From contig NC_084940.1 of assembly GCF_958298935.1 (NCBI RefSeq), forward strand, positions 20,703,146-20,767,145: a stretch of DNA of 64,000 nucleotides, read 5' to 3'. The notes below the pieces were generated by a model. That model searched no databases. It had not been told where the DNA came from and worked only from the letters and a program-made list of their open reading frames with translations. Positions 43,181 to 54,028 of the stretch are shown here, piece by piece. The stretch is from Phragmites australis. Lineage: Eukaryota > Streptophyta > Magnoliopsida > Poales > Poaceae. How positions within the stretch are numbered: position 1 is the stretch's first letter; every line of letters begins with the position of its first letter. The position numbers and the translations under genes were made by a program.

Positions 43181-45402
43181 AGAGGGTGGTTTGGTAGATT
43201 AGCACACACCCTCTCCCTCACTTGGGCAGCAACCCCACTCCTCCACCTCAGCTCCCTCACTCTCCTCTGCCCTCCCCCATGTCCAAACAGTAGCAGGAGC
43301 TGCTGCTCCCTCCCTCCCCCACTCAAACTCTCTCACTCTCCACCCAAATCCCACCCCAAGCCCTTGGATTTGAGGTATGCATGTATTATCACTGAAATCC
43401 CCTCCTCTCTAGCTCTCCAACCCTCTAATTCTTGCCCACATGCATGAAGGTTTGAACATTTGCTAATCAAAATTCGTCACCCCATCTGTTCTGAAATTTC
43501 AGCTGCCCTTTGGTCTTTCTTTCTCCAAGCTTTCCTTTCCTCTGATTCTTCTCAAAATGGCCAAAAACCTTGACTAAACACCTTGGGTAAGTCTCCTAGG
43601 TTTTCTTGCTAAAAATGCATGTTTTGGAATGGTGGATTTCAAATTTGGAGCTGCAGTCGAAGAATGGTGACGCAACCATGTGTTCTAGAGACATTAAAGT
43701 TAGAAGAAATGTTTAGATGGAGTTGAGATAACAATACGAGTTTGTAGAGAGAGTAAATTAGGTTTAGAACCAATGCTTTAGTATCTTTACATGTTTAGGT
43801 GGCTTAGATTTCGACATGCAAGTCGAATCGGCCGAAAAATTATCAAAAAACTCACGTCCTGTTGTCAGAACCTGGACTATCTGGGTAAAACCGGAGGTTC
43901 CAGGTGATTTTAACCAAAAATACCCGAGGGACCCCTCCCAGAGGGTCAGCCAGGGAATCCGGAACCCGGAGAGTCCGAGTTCATCCGGAGACTCTGGATT
44001 TTACTATTTATCAGCCATTTTCTTTTTATCCTGATAGCTAGTATATTTCATAGTTAATTCATACAAACTCCAAACATTATGAAACTAGTTGAGGTAGCTT
44101 CGTATGAGTATGAAACACATTTTAAAAATGTTGGAACTCAATAAATACTTTCTGAAATTTAGTTAATTATTTAAATGCATTTCAGCTTAATTAAATCACA
44201 TTTAACTAATTCTATATCCTAAAATTATGGAACCACTTGAAAAATTCATATTATGATATTTTCTATCTAGGAAAAATATTTTTGGTATGAAAGTGATGTT
44301 TAAATTGTTGAAGCTCATTTAGTCTTGATAGCTGGGTTAATTAAGATCCTTTTTGCATAGACCTTAAATAAATCCTTTTTACCATGAGCTTACGTATTTA
44401 AATTCGAGTGTTTCTTGCTGCATTATGTTCATTACCCAGTACCACATCCTCATTAAAATTTGGTAGAATTTCCTTTGCATCTCTTTCATGCTCATCATTG
44501 CATGCGACCTTCGTTAGTGAACGTAGGACCGAAGGGTGACGCGGGCGTGATCGAGGGCAATCCGGAAGTATTTTCCCTTTCTTGTGAAGCTGATCAGCAA
44601 CGCAACCATCTAAGCATTTTCATCCCATTACCTTGGATCATATACTGTGTCTATTGTTAAGTTATGCTTTATATATGTTTGCATGTCAATGAGTCTGATG
44701 TCGAGTTTTGGGTTAGATCCTATTTGTTGCATTACCCTCCCTTGACTTTGCTTATCATTTGATCCTTTATAACCTGGGTTGTTCATGTCACATAATGATC
44801 TAACTTAAAAGAATGTGTTATGCTTAGCATGGCTTAGGTCCTCAGTAGAATTCGAGCGATGGTTCGGCTATCATTCGCGAGCTTAGGGCTTACCTTATAT
44901 CACAAAGATAATGATGATGGAGGATGGTGTAAATTAATGAGGATGAGCCGAGATTCGGGCGAGCAATAGGGATGGCTCGAGAAGGGAGTCTCGGATGCTA
45001 TAGGCCTGCTTGAATTTAGATTAAGCACTGTTCGTTGTTGCAGTTGGCTTTAGCACTTGTTCGTACTTACCATGTATCCGTATATGGGATGGATGAGTCG
45101 AATACCTTATGTAGCTGTGATATTTTAATGTGCTAATCTCTGGTGTTGTCGGCATAATAGGCTTGTAAGGGGTATCTATTTTGCTCTAGGAGTAGTTCTA
45201 GATGACGCTCACATGCCGAGGTGCAAGTTCAAATGATTGGGGCTTATTTGGGAAAGGTTACATGAGTACCCCTTGTGTGTACCTGTGTGGTCACGCAAAC
45301 CATATGGTCCTCAAGTCATGTGGGTAATGGAGTACCCCCCTAAGGGTGTAAAACAATGCGAATTGCCGTGCACTCGGTTATGAGTATGCTTCTGTCCATT
45401 TG
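43181..45402 (+). repeat. LTR-derived noncoding sequence (gypsy type)
   Basis: CT-rich start, then ttgaggtatgcatg, AT-rich middle, accgaagggtgacgcgggcg (~44530) and a tail ending near gaattgccgtgcactcggttatgagtatgct (~45360). These resemble the 3' portion of long Del-type grass LTRs. No convincing coding sequence; short open frames are scattered and unrelated to known proteins. Confidence 0.45.
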
Positions 45403-46331
45403 TGTAACAGCCCAAATTCTTAAAACCAAGAAAAATAAAAACTTTTCCCAAAAGAAGTAAAAGGATTTGCAAAATTAAATAAAACCCTTAATGTGTATGT
45501 GTGCTTTATACATGTTTATACATATATGAAGGTATGTGTGTTATGTGTATAAATACATATATGCATGGAGGTCTATTTTTCTATAAAATAAATGTTTGTA
45601 GATATATGTGTATATTTGTTTGCTAGTATGATTGCTTGATTTTAGGTGAGCTCATATAGGTATATGTATTTAGTATATACAATATATGTGTGTGTATATA
45701 CAAGTGAGGTAATAGAAAAAGAAATTAGAAAAAAGCTTTAAAATGGAAAAGGCCGAAGCCCATTCTTTTTCCTCTTTTCTCTCAGCCGGCCCAGCCCAGC
45801 CAAGCCCATCTCCTCTCCTCTTCTCTCCCTCGCTTCTGCTCGGCTCAACGCAGCTCAGCTAGCCGATCGGCCGCCCGCGCCAGCACCATCATCGCCGAGT
45901 CCGAGTAGAAGAAGACTACCCAACCGCCAAATCAAGTTCGCCAGTGCCTCTAGAAGCTAGAGCCCGCATCAATTTGGCCAGAGCCCAAGCCAAACTGGTG
46001 ATGGACACTAGAGTTCATCCGCCGGCCGCACGAGCTTCCAATCAAATTCGCGAGATAGAGATAGACTCGAGCAATGGATCAAAGGGAGGAAGTTTCCGAA
46101 GCCTATGCGCATGCTTTTGCCATGAGATAGAGTCCTGAGCGCATTTGAACCGTGGGAATCGAGTTTGGAAAGCAGCCTCCGCCTTTCTTTCAAATCCGAC
46201 TCGAATTGGAGATAATAGAGCCTCCCACGGTCGAGCGTTTAGCTGAGGGTTTGGAGATCAAGGCTCCGGAGGTACCTGGATAGTAATCTTCAACCATTAT
46301 CCTCAGGCTGTTTTATTTTCCCCCAAATAGT
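45403..46331 (+). repeat. LTR start, Del/Retrosat-like
   Basis: TGTAACAGCCCAAATTCTT (45403) is a typical start for this LTR class. It is followed by an AT-rich, tatatgtgt-rich stretch and a CT/GC-rich block (45770-45960). It joins A3 in mid-RNase H at about 46332. Confidence 0.5.
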
Positions 46332-48018
46332 GGGCTAAGTCTGAATTATTCCACTTATGATAAAGAATTGTATGCTTTAGTTCGTGTGCTTAAAACTTGG
46401 CAACATTATCTATGGCCCAAAGAATTTGTTATATATTCTGATCATGAATCGATGAAACATATTAAAAGTCAAGCTAAACTAAATAAACGATATGCTAAAT
46501 GGGTAGAATTTATTAAGTTTTTTCCATATGTCAAATGACATAAGAAAGGAAAGGACAATGTGATTGCTAATGCGCTTTCTAGACGTTATACCATGTTATC
46601 TCAACTTGATCATAAGATTTTTGGTTTAGAGACTATTAAGGACTTGTATGTTGCTTATTTAGACTTTAAAGAAATGCTTGAACATTGTAAAGAAGGGAAA
46701 ACATGGAATAATATATGCTTAATGATGAATTGCTCTATTGTGCTAACAAGTTATGCATTCCAGCTAGCTCCATTCGTCTTTTGTTGTTGCAGGAGGTGCA
46801 TGGAGGAGGATTGATGGCACATTTTGGAGCAAAGAGGACTGAAGATGTGTTGGCTGCTCATTTCTTTTGGCCAAAGATGAGACATGATGTTGAGCGCTAT
46901 GTGTCATGTTGCTCCTCTTGCAATAAAGCTAAGTCTCGCTTAAATACATATGGTCTTTACATGTCTCTTCCTGTTCCTAATGCACCTTGGGAGGATATTT
47001 TCATGGATTTTGTTTTAGCATTGCCTAGTACAAAGAGGGGGAGGGATAGCATATTTGTAATTGTGGATCATTTTTCTAAAATGGCACATTTATACCTTAT
47101 CACAAGAACGATGATGCTACAAATATAGTTGAATTATTTTTCAGGGAAATCGTTCGACTACATGGGATACCTAATACTATCGTCTCGGATCATGATACAA
47201 AGTTTTTGAGTCACTTTTGGAGATCACTTTTGAATAAATTGAGGGCAAAACTGCTATTTTCTACTAAGTATCATCCCCAAACCGATGGTCAAATAGAGGT
47301 TGTCAACCGTACATTATCGACCATATTATGGGCAGTTCTAAAGAAGAATTTGAGGATGTGGGAAGAGTGTTTACCACATATTAAATTTGCTTACAATAGG
47401 TCGGTACACTACACTACTAAGTCAAGTCCATTTCAGGTAGTGTATATATTTAATCCCCGTGCTCCTATTGATTTACTACCTTTGCCTATTTTTGAAAGAC
47501 TTAATTTAGATGCTAAGAAACATGCTCAATTTATTCTTAAGTTGCATGAAACCACTAAAAGGAATATAGAGAGTATGACTGAAAAGTATAGGATTGCTGG
47601 AAGTAAAGGTAGGAAGGAAATAAAATTTGAACCAAGTGATTTAGTTTAGTTGCATTTGAGAAATGATAGGTTTCGAGAACTAAGAAAGTCAAAATTGAGG
47701 TCTAGAGCTGATGGACCATTTAAGATAATTGAGAAAATCAATAACAATGCATATAGATTGGACCTACCTGTAGATTTTGGGGTTAATCCCATATTTAACA
47801 TTTCAGATCTGAAGCTCTACTTTGGAGAAAAAGAAGAGCTTGAGTCGATCAATACCATCAATAATTCTCAAATCATACAAGGTCCAATTATAAGAGCACG
47901 TGCACGACAATTAGACCACCAGGTGAACTTGTTTCTTGCTGTTTATGCTTCCTTGGATGGATTCCTACTAAATTCTTGTGATGTTTTATTGCTTAGGAAC
48001 GTGGGAGAATCACCATAA
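46332..48018 (+). pseudogene. A3 RNase H-integrase-CR motif
   Basis: RNase H end with [13 protein letters not shown] [19 protein letters not shown] (~46437) and [10 protein letters not shown] (46570). Integrase finger: HGGGLMAHFGAKRTEDVL...CCSSCNKAKS. Core: DIFMDFVLALPS (~47000), a frameshift at ~47090, SDHDTKF (Arg changed to His) and TDGQIEVVNRTL (~47280). A TAG lies at ~47647 (LV*LHLRNDRF). The C-terminal segment ends with GPIIRARARQLDHQVNLFL, the CR motif, and stops at 48018. Confidence 0.8.
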
Positions 48019-48691
48019 CCTTACCCAGACGTGACCCCTCGAAGGCCAAGTCTACTCGGACTCGAGGGTGAGCTCTGGTCGTGGAGTTGCAGGACAGCAT
48101 GTCAATAAAAAGACATAACTCTCTCATACAAAGTCCGTTTTAAGAAATCTTGGACATTCTGTAAACCTTACGATGAACCCTTTCTAATGGATATGAGCTC
48201 GACCATACATTCCTTATAGTTTAGTCAACCACTGTTTTGGACCTAGTTGGGTCTTGTAATTATGTCGGAGTCGGAGCCCAGGTTGTGCATGCCTTTTTCC
48301 ATGGTTGCACAATTTAGGTCGATCTCCTCACGTTCCCCCTATATATACACAATAGCTGTCATAGTTTAAGCTACTATTCCATTTTATTTAGTTTCGCCTT
48401 TAGTTCGGTTTGTAGAACCCCAACTCGAGTACTTCGTTAGTAATTAACAGTATTTAGATTGCATCTACCTGTTCTTGCTTGTGTTCTCGATTCGCTAGCA
48501 GGAAAAGCCTTCTTGGCGAGGTCAACCGTATCTTGGCACGGTTGATAACCACGAAATAGTAGTGTAGTGGCTGTGAGGGTTCTCGATATGTTCTGTTCGG
48601 AGCCTTTGGATCATCAACGTCGAAACTCCACCAATCGACTTATCATATTACCTTTCGGAAGATGGGGCAAACGCACATCATCGTTCCTACA
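46332..48691 (+). mobile_element. A3: CRM-like remnant
   Basis: Plus-strand fragment starting inside RNase H ([18 protein letters not shown]) and running through integrase, the CR motif and part of a 3' LTR. It is more diverged from A1/A2 than they are from each other. The PPT and LTR start are not recognisable. The LTR end lies near 48680-48691 (catca or ctaca). Confidence 0.75.
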
Positions 48692-49223
48692 CTTTGTGAG
48701 TGAGAGAGGAAATAATACTTGTCTTGAATATTGTCTTGTGATGTAAATTATTTTTTGATGTAAAAATATTGTACTTGTGTTAAGTATTGAACTTATGTTG
48801 AATATTGAAATGTTGTTGAAATCTGTGATGTAAATATCTATCTTGAAAATATGTTAAAATATAGAGGGAACAAAATATATGACCATTATGAATTTTGAAT
48901 GAAATATATACCGCAACGGATCCTTATGTCACCGATCGGTGGTATTCTATCTATCTATAGGTGGATGCTAAAGTATGCCACCTATAGAAATCTATTACCA
49001 CGGACTGTCCACTTAATGAACTAGCTATGTAAACATATTACCACAGACGGTTCTAAATAAATTACCACATGCGGTTACTTAAGTGAACCGCATGTGGAAA
49101 TATATTACCACAGACGGTCTCTTTTGTGTCTGTGAAAATCGTTCATTTTCATAGGTCTTCGATCAGAGATGTGTGCCTAAACGCGTCTGTAAATGGGTTA
49201 CCACCCGCATCTGAAAATAGTGT
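48692..49223. mobile_element. CACTA transposon end fragment
   Basis: Right terminus ctgaaaatagtg (49212-49223) is the complement of CACTATTTTCAG. Inside it are inverted subterminal repeats of the type ttaccacagacggt / accgcatgtggaa (about 48990-49130). No matching terminus is visible on the left, and no transposase. Confidence 0.6.
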
Positions 49224-50716
49224 GTGTGGGCCAGAAGCCCGGGATTCATCCATTTCTTTTTTTTTCCTTCTTCTATTTGTTCTAATGCTTATAATTAATC
49301 ATTTTTTAATGATTTATGACTTTACCCCTCTTACATGCACTTAACATTTAAAATACTTGATTCGAGTGTATTTGAAACCTAATTAAAGAATTTTGAATGA
49401 TAAGCTCAACATTGGAGGAATAGCCAATTTCATTCCTGACCTTCGCCCAGAGGCTCTCTTTGGTCCTTAAAGTGTCGAATCAGCTAAAACAGTCTTCTAC
49501 GTCTCTCTTTTGGGTTAAATAAGTCTTTGGACCGACATGGAACGCCATGTATGTGTTCTTAGTGGTAAGGCGTGTTTCCACTCTATGTAAGTTGCTTTGT
49601 ATGTGTCCTTGTGAGAGTAGCGTGCATTTTTCAGGTGCCTGCACATGTGAAGTGTGCTTATAAAGAAGAAAACTACCTTAACTAGATGTATATAATGCTA
49701 TCCCCACTCAATTTCAGTCTCAGGTTCGCCACTTCTGAAATCAGCCAAGTTTCATTGAGTTATCCTTCCCATTGGATCTTACCTCAGTCAATACTCTTTG
49801 CAGCCCTCTTGTGAGATGTCAGATTGGGTTAGCCAGAGTATGGTATTCGGTGACAGCATTGGTGGTGGTGATAGGAGCTCCAAACGGAACCGAGGGCAAA
49901 TCCAAACCATGCGAGAATCTTTTGCTTTCGGTTCGACTCGTGGGCAGTACAAAAATGTGGAGCAGGAGAAAATCGGTACATGGAGGGCAGGAAGGCCTGA
50001 GGGGAGAGGAAGATGGCGGATCTGGCCGAGGAGCTGTTGCCATAGGCGAGAAGGATGGTTATGGCATTTACTACGATGGGAGAGGAGGTAGGTTCTAGAG
50101 GACCTTCATATGGTTGGGTAGAGATACAGGCCGCTGCATTGATTTTTTTTTTTTAAGTAGCTAGCAAAGTTGATCGGAATGCACAAAGTTTAAGTTCTGG
50201 AGCGAATGATGCACAAATCCAAATGAAAAATAATCATCATAGTACAAGTTCCTAAAGTTTACCCACGCATTGCTCCAGCTAGATGGCTGAATGGCTGAGG
50301 TTCTAAAGAGAAAGAAAATTCTTTGAGACCGAATCTTTCATATAGATCCTCGCCGCGCCGCGACATGTGCCTACGCGCACGCAGACCCGCACGCACGCGC
50401 GCTATGCGATCGAACCGGGCCTCATAGAAGTTCTGTCCCTCTAAAGATGTCTCCAGAACGAAAGGTGTCGCAGGGGTCCGCATACCAATGGGACTTGCGC
50501 CGAAATAAACAATCGACAGCCCAAGACCCACGCGGCACCGTCTGGCACATCTCTTGGTCGTGTTGCCTGCCTTGTCCAACACCTGCCCTCTACGTGTGCT
50601 CCTTCTTTACACCACCTCGTTTCGCACCTTATGGATCTTGCCAACACGCGCCTCTCACACTCACAAGGAACCGAACCACGCGCGCACGAAGGCACGCGAC
50701 CGCCGCGCGGGGAGAA
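49224..50716. other. Intergenic region upstream of the host gene
   Basis: AT-rich to about 49700, then mixed, then strongly CpG-rich from about 50340 to the ATG. I see no clear TATA box. An open frame at 49772-50098 has no recognisable domain. The CpG-rich stretch is plausible promoter and 5' UTR for the gene at 50717. Confidence 0.4.
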
Positions 50717-51049
50717 ATGGCGAAGAGCGGCGCAGGGTGGCGTCGCAACGCGGACACGCACAAGATGAACGCCGAGGAAGTGCGGGCCGCAGGGGTGGAG
50801 GCATCCATGCGCCCGCCGGGGCGAGGTCCCGGGGAGGTGCTGCACCAGCGCGGCCGGTTGCCGTATGGGCCTGGCACCATGGCGCTCGTCGGGTTCGGCA
50901 TCGTCGGCGTCATCGGCTACCTCGTGCTGTACCAGAAGGCAAGGCCCGGCACGCCGGCGACCGAGGTGGCCAAGGTGGCCGTCGGGCACGGGGATCCCGC
51001 CGCCGGACGTGTCGCCGAGAAGCACCCGGATGGCGCGCCGCGCGCGTGA
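50717..51049 (+). CDS. Small single-span membrane protein (host gene)
   Basis: 110 residues, one exon, start at ATG 50717 (context gagaaATGgcg, favourable for plants), stop TGA 51047-51049. The amino part is basic and polar (MAKSGAGWRRNADTHKMNAE, then EVRAAGVEAS and a PPGRGPGEVLHQRGRLPY stretch). One hydrophobic helix covers about residues 54-70 (MALVGFGIVGVIGYLVL), followed by a basic YQKAR and a hydrophilic tail. No signal peptide is evident, so a tail-out anchored protein is likely. It resembles a family of small plant proteins of unknown function as I recall them, but I cannot name the gene. GC-rich codon use (mostly G/C third positions) is typical of grass genes and unlike the surrounding elements. 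A polyadenylation signal follows ~110 bp downstream. Confidence 0.75.
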   Translation: MAKSGAGWRRNADTHKMNAEEVRAAGVEASMRPPGRGPGEVLHQRGRLPYGPGTMALVGFGIVGVIGYLVLYQKARPGTPATEVAKVAVGHGDPAAGRVAEKHPDGAPRA

Positions 51050-51161
51050 AGGGAAGTAGGCCTGTATAACAGTAGAAGCAAAGTACTGTAAGAGTCTGTT
51101 TCTCAGCTTTTGTCGAGAACCAAGAAATTTTCTGGTGCAAATGAATGACGCTGTTGATCGA

Positions 51162-51171
51162 AATAAATAAA
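51162..51171 (+). promoter_or_regulatory. Polyadenylation signal
   Basis: Overlapping aataaataaa, 113 bp after the stop codon of the small membrane protein gene. Confidence 0.55.
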
Positions 51172-51617
51172 ACTTCTCCATGGCAACAGGGAGGGAATTC
51201 TCATCTTGAGTTGTATCATTTTCTTCAGCCGCAAGACATATAATGTGCGATGGCTGTGCAGCACTGCCGCACTCAGAACCCAGGCTGGCAGGCTGCATCC
51301 TCCTTTTAATTAGAACAAGATTATGGTTCAGAATCCGACGGGTGCCGGTTCGGATTTTAGTTTTTATCTATTTGTCATTTTGGGTTCAAATCGAGTTAAA
51401 ACTAGTGGGTTTCAAGTTAGACATGATTTTGCTCCACTGAACCTACTCAAGACGCGTGCTGGCCTTGCCAGTGCTGCATACAAACCTGACCCGATTGGGT
51501 TTGTTGTAGATCGTAATATTATCCTGCTAACGCCCCTCCTAATGTCTAGATCAGTTGCACAGTTTATTGTATTGCCCTACAAGGGATCGACTCTTATGTG
51601 CACTCCTGATCAATGCA

Positions 51618-51745
51618 ACAATCCATCGCGTGATTTATTCTCGATTTAATGGTATCAGGGCAATTCTGATACAACGTGTGATCTGATACTGTTCTCGCCT
51701 TAATGGTATCGGAGATTCTGATCCATCGTGTAATCAATTCTCTTC
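51618..51745 (+). repeat. Imperfect ~55-bp triplication with PBS-like core
   Basis: Three diverged units share (c)atcgtgtgatnnattctcg..ttaatggtatcrgggnnattctgat. The ggtatcagg core resembles a copia PBS. The rest of the 51050-51835 gap is 3' flank with no gene. Confidence 0.45.
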
Positions 51746-51835
51746 TCGTCTGCTCCTGGGGACGTCGCTCAGCTCTCCTCTCTTCCTCCACAGCTGCGCG
51801 ACACTTCCCACCTAGCATGCTATCTCTATCGCGCC

Positions 51836-52241
51836 TGTTAGTTAATCAGAGTCAATGCTAGTTTGTTAAGTCTGTATGGTCGAGTCAAGGTTGTTAAGCG
51901 TCAGATTAGATTTTTCAGGCTCACGTTCTGTTAGTTGGAGCACCAGCGCGATCTGTAAGGAAGTGAGCGTCTGTTACTCCACGTTTGGAGATCGTGGGAT
52001 GGCACGAGCTTCACTTCAACGTGGTCAAGCACGTCTATTAGTTTTGTGAATAAAAGGGAAGAAAGCTCATGAAAAGCTGCGGCAAGTTGGCAGCACAATT
52101 CCAGTCTCAAAAACTCTGAAAAACCGAGTGCAGTCTGAACTCCGTCAGACTATTGTAGCCCATCTGAAAACCTTCTCATTTTTATCCGTAGGCGCTGAAC
52201 GAGGCTGAGTGAACTACGGGTTGAGCGAGCGACTGATTCCA
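51836..52241 (+). repeat. C2 5' LTR
   Basis: TGTTAGTTAATCAG start, ...ctgattcca end, followed by attggcatcaaagccagg. Length about 406 bp. With no 3' LTR in view, its borders rest on TG..CA and the PBS. Confidence 0.6.
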
Positions 52242-52244
52242 ATA

Positions 52245-52258
52245 ATTGGCATCAAAGC
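52245..52258 (+). other. C2 primer binding site
   Basis: attggcatcaaagc differs at two positions from the usual copia PBS attggtatcagagc (initiator tRNA-Met). Confidence 0.65.
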
Positions 52259-52410
52259 CAGGTTAGCCTAGTTCCCAGCTGCACCATGTTGCATCACGAG
52301 CTCAAGCGCTGTCCAGATCTAGGACTCCTTAGTAGAGCAGCGCCGATTGCCAATGCCCCCTCCACGCCGACCAAGGCACCGCACCACCGGTGGCCGTCAG
52401 ATTCAGTGTC

Positions 52411-53137
52411 AATGAGTGATCAAGGAAGTCAGTGGTGCAGCGAACTACCCAACACTGACGTGCACTAACTATGGCAATTGGTCACTCCTGATGAAGGTGA
52501 TCCTGCAAGCACGGGGCTTGTGGGCGGCGATTGAAGACGACATCGACCCTACCGACAAAGTTGAGTACCACGGCGATCGGCTAGCTTTTAAATATGCGTG
52601 GGAAGCAATCAAAACCATGAAGATCGGTGTGGAGCATGTGCGGAAGGCCAAAGCGCAAGTCCTCTGGCAAGAGTTCAACACCACTCGGTTCAAGGATGGG
52701 GAAACAATTGAGGACTTCTCCATGTGCCTGAGAGGGATGATCAACACACTCTCCCTCCTCGCCGTCTCGCCGATGCCATCAGCGACGAGAAAGCCGTTCA
52801 AAAGTTTATATGCCCTATACTATCTTGGTACTCACAGATGGCTCTCTTAATTGAAACACTCGACATTGATCAGCTATCCCAGGAGGAGGTGACAGGAAGG
52901 CTAAAGGCTGTCGATTATTGTTTCAATATTGATAACAACAATCGCTGTACTAGACAGCTGCTCTTGACTGAAGCAGAGTGGCAAGAATGTTCTTGAAGAC
53001 GGGAGCAGAACGCCAGCTCTAGCAGCGATCATCGCCGTGGCCGTGGTCGTGGGAGGGACACTGGCTCCCACAACAGTGGCTCTATCGATGGCACGGACAT
53101 GCGGAGTGGCTCCTGTCATGGAAAGGACATGCAAAAT
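52411..53137 (+). pseudogene. C2 gag, amino part
   Basis: Probable start ATG 52411 with an early frameshift into NYPTLTCTNYGNWSLLMKVI, the conserved copia gag opening. RKAKAQVLWQEFNTTRFKDG and ETIEDFSMCLRGMINTL follow. Another frameshift near 52790 leads to DEKAVQKF, TLDIDQLSQEEVTGRLKAVD and a basic Arg/Gly-rich stretch (~53020-53060). Gag is interrupted at 53137 by a solo LTR; its zinc knuckle lies beyond at ~54030. Confidence 0.8.
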
Positions 53138-53142
53138 AGCAC

Positions 53143-54023
53143 TGTTAGGGGGAAAATAAGCCAGCCTAAGGATAATGGTTGAAGAGTACCATCCAAGTCC
53201 CTCCGGAGCCTTGATCTACGGATCCCCAGCTAAAGGCTTGACCTCCGAGGTCGTCAGGTCCCTTCACGGTATCTCTTCGTACCTACGAAGCCTTCCCTTG
53301 GCTTAACTGGCTCAGCCTTCCGAAGCCTCAATTCCCCGAAGCCTCAGCCTTCCGAAGGCTTAACCTCCTAAAGGTTCGGTCTTCCCGAAGCCCCAATCTT
53401 CCGGAGCCTTGCTTCCCGAAGCACTCACCTCCCAGATCCATGCCTCCCGAGGGCCCCCGCCTCGGGATGATCGGGCCGCCTTCCCGAAGACAGTAGGGTG
53501 ATTCACCAGTCCCTAAGAAGATCTACCGAAAGGGGAGCGCCGGTCGTGCTTTGCCTGTCTAGAAGTGACCGGCATTAAAGAACTAGGCTGATGGGCGCCA
53601 GTCTGACACCTTGGCGTAATGGAGGCTATCCTGACACCCCTGACAGTGCGGTGCCGGGCCGCCATTGGCGACCGGTGGATATTTACGTCCCTAATAGGAT
53701 AGAAAGTAGTTATCCGGGATAAGGCCTAGTAATTCAGTCAGGTCCTAGATATTCGTACATTATGATAACTTATACGCCAAACTACACATGACCCTATAAA
53801 TAGGGGGTCATGGTCGTCTGGGAAAGGGGCGCGCGGAGAAAAGACGGACACAGAACACGCATCACAGAAAACCGGTGATTCTCCCCCCAGATCAATCCAT
53901 TTTCCCACCATCAATATACTCGTGGTGTTCCTTCCTCTCAAACTTCATCTCCACGCTTGAGTCTCCTCTTTAGAAGAAACTGTAGCCGTATTTGCTAGAA
54001 CAAGACGAACTCTTGCTCCAACA
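53143..54023 (+). mobile_element. L: solo LTR in C2 gag
   Basis: TGTTAGGGGG...CTCCAACA, 881 bp, with a perfect AGCAC target duplication (53138-53142, 54024-54028). Removing it and one duplication rejoins the copia gag. It has a TATA box (53795-53802). Its first half holds a degenerate array of ccttccgaagcctca-like units (about 53250-53500). No internal sequence, so it arose by LTR-LTR recombination. Likely gypsy type; lineage not fixed. Confidence 0.9.
53250..53500 (+). repeat. CTTCCGAAGCC short-unit array in L
   Basis: More than ten degenerate units around cttccgaagcc / cttcccgaagc, spaced irregularly at about 15-25 bp, occur in the promoter-proximal half of the LTR. Confidence 0.6.
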
Positions 54024-54028
54024 AGCAC

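Noticed and set aside
49772..50098. 108-codon plus-strand open frame, and MADLAEELLP-like start at ~50010
   Set aside because: No recognisable domain; the F-box-like opening stops after ten residues. Treated as intergenic.
50441..51298. 285-codon open frame on the minus strand
   Set aside because: It overlaps the small membrane protein gene on the opposite strand. Composition is that of a GC-rich shadow (Arg/Pro/His-rich, no domain), while the plus-strand frame has good start context, a transmembrane helix and a polyadenylation signal.
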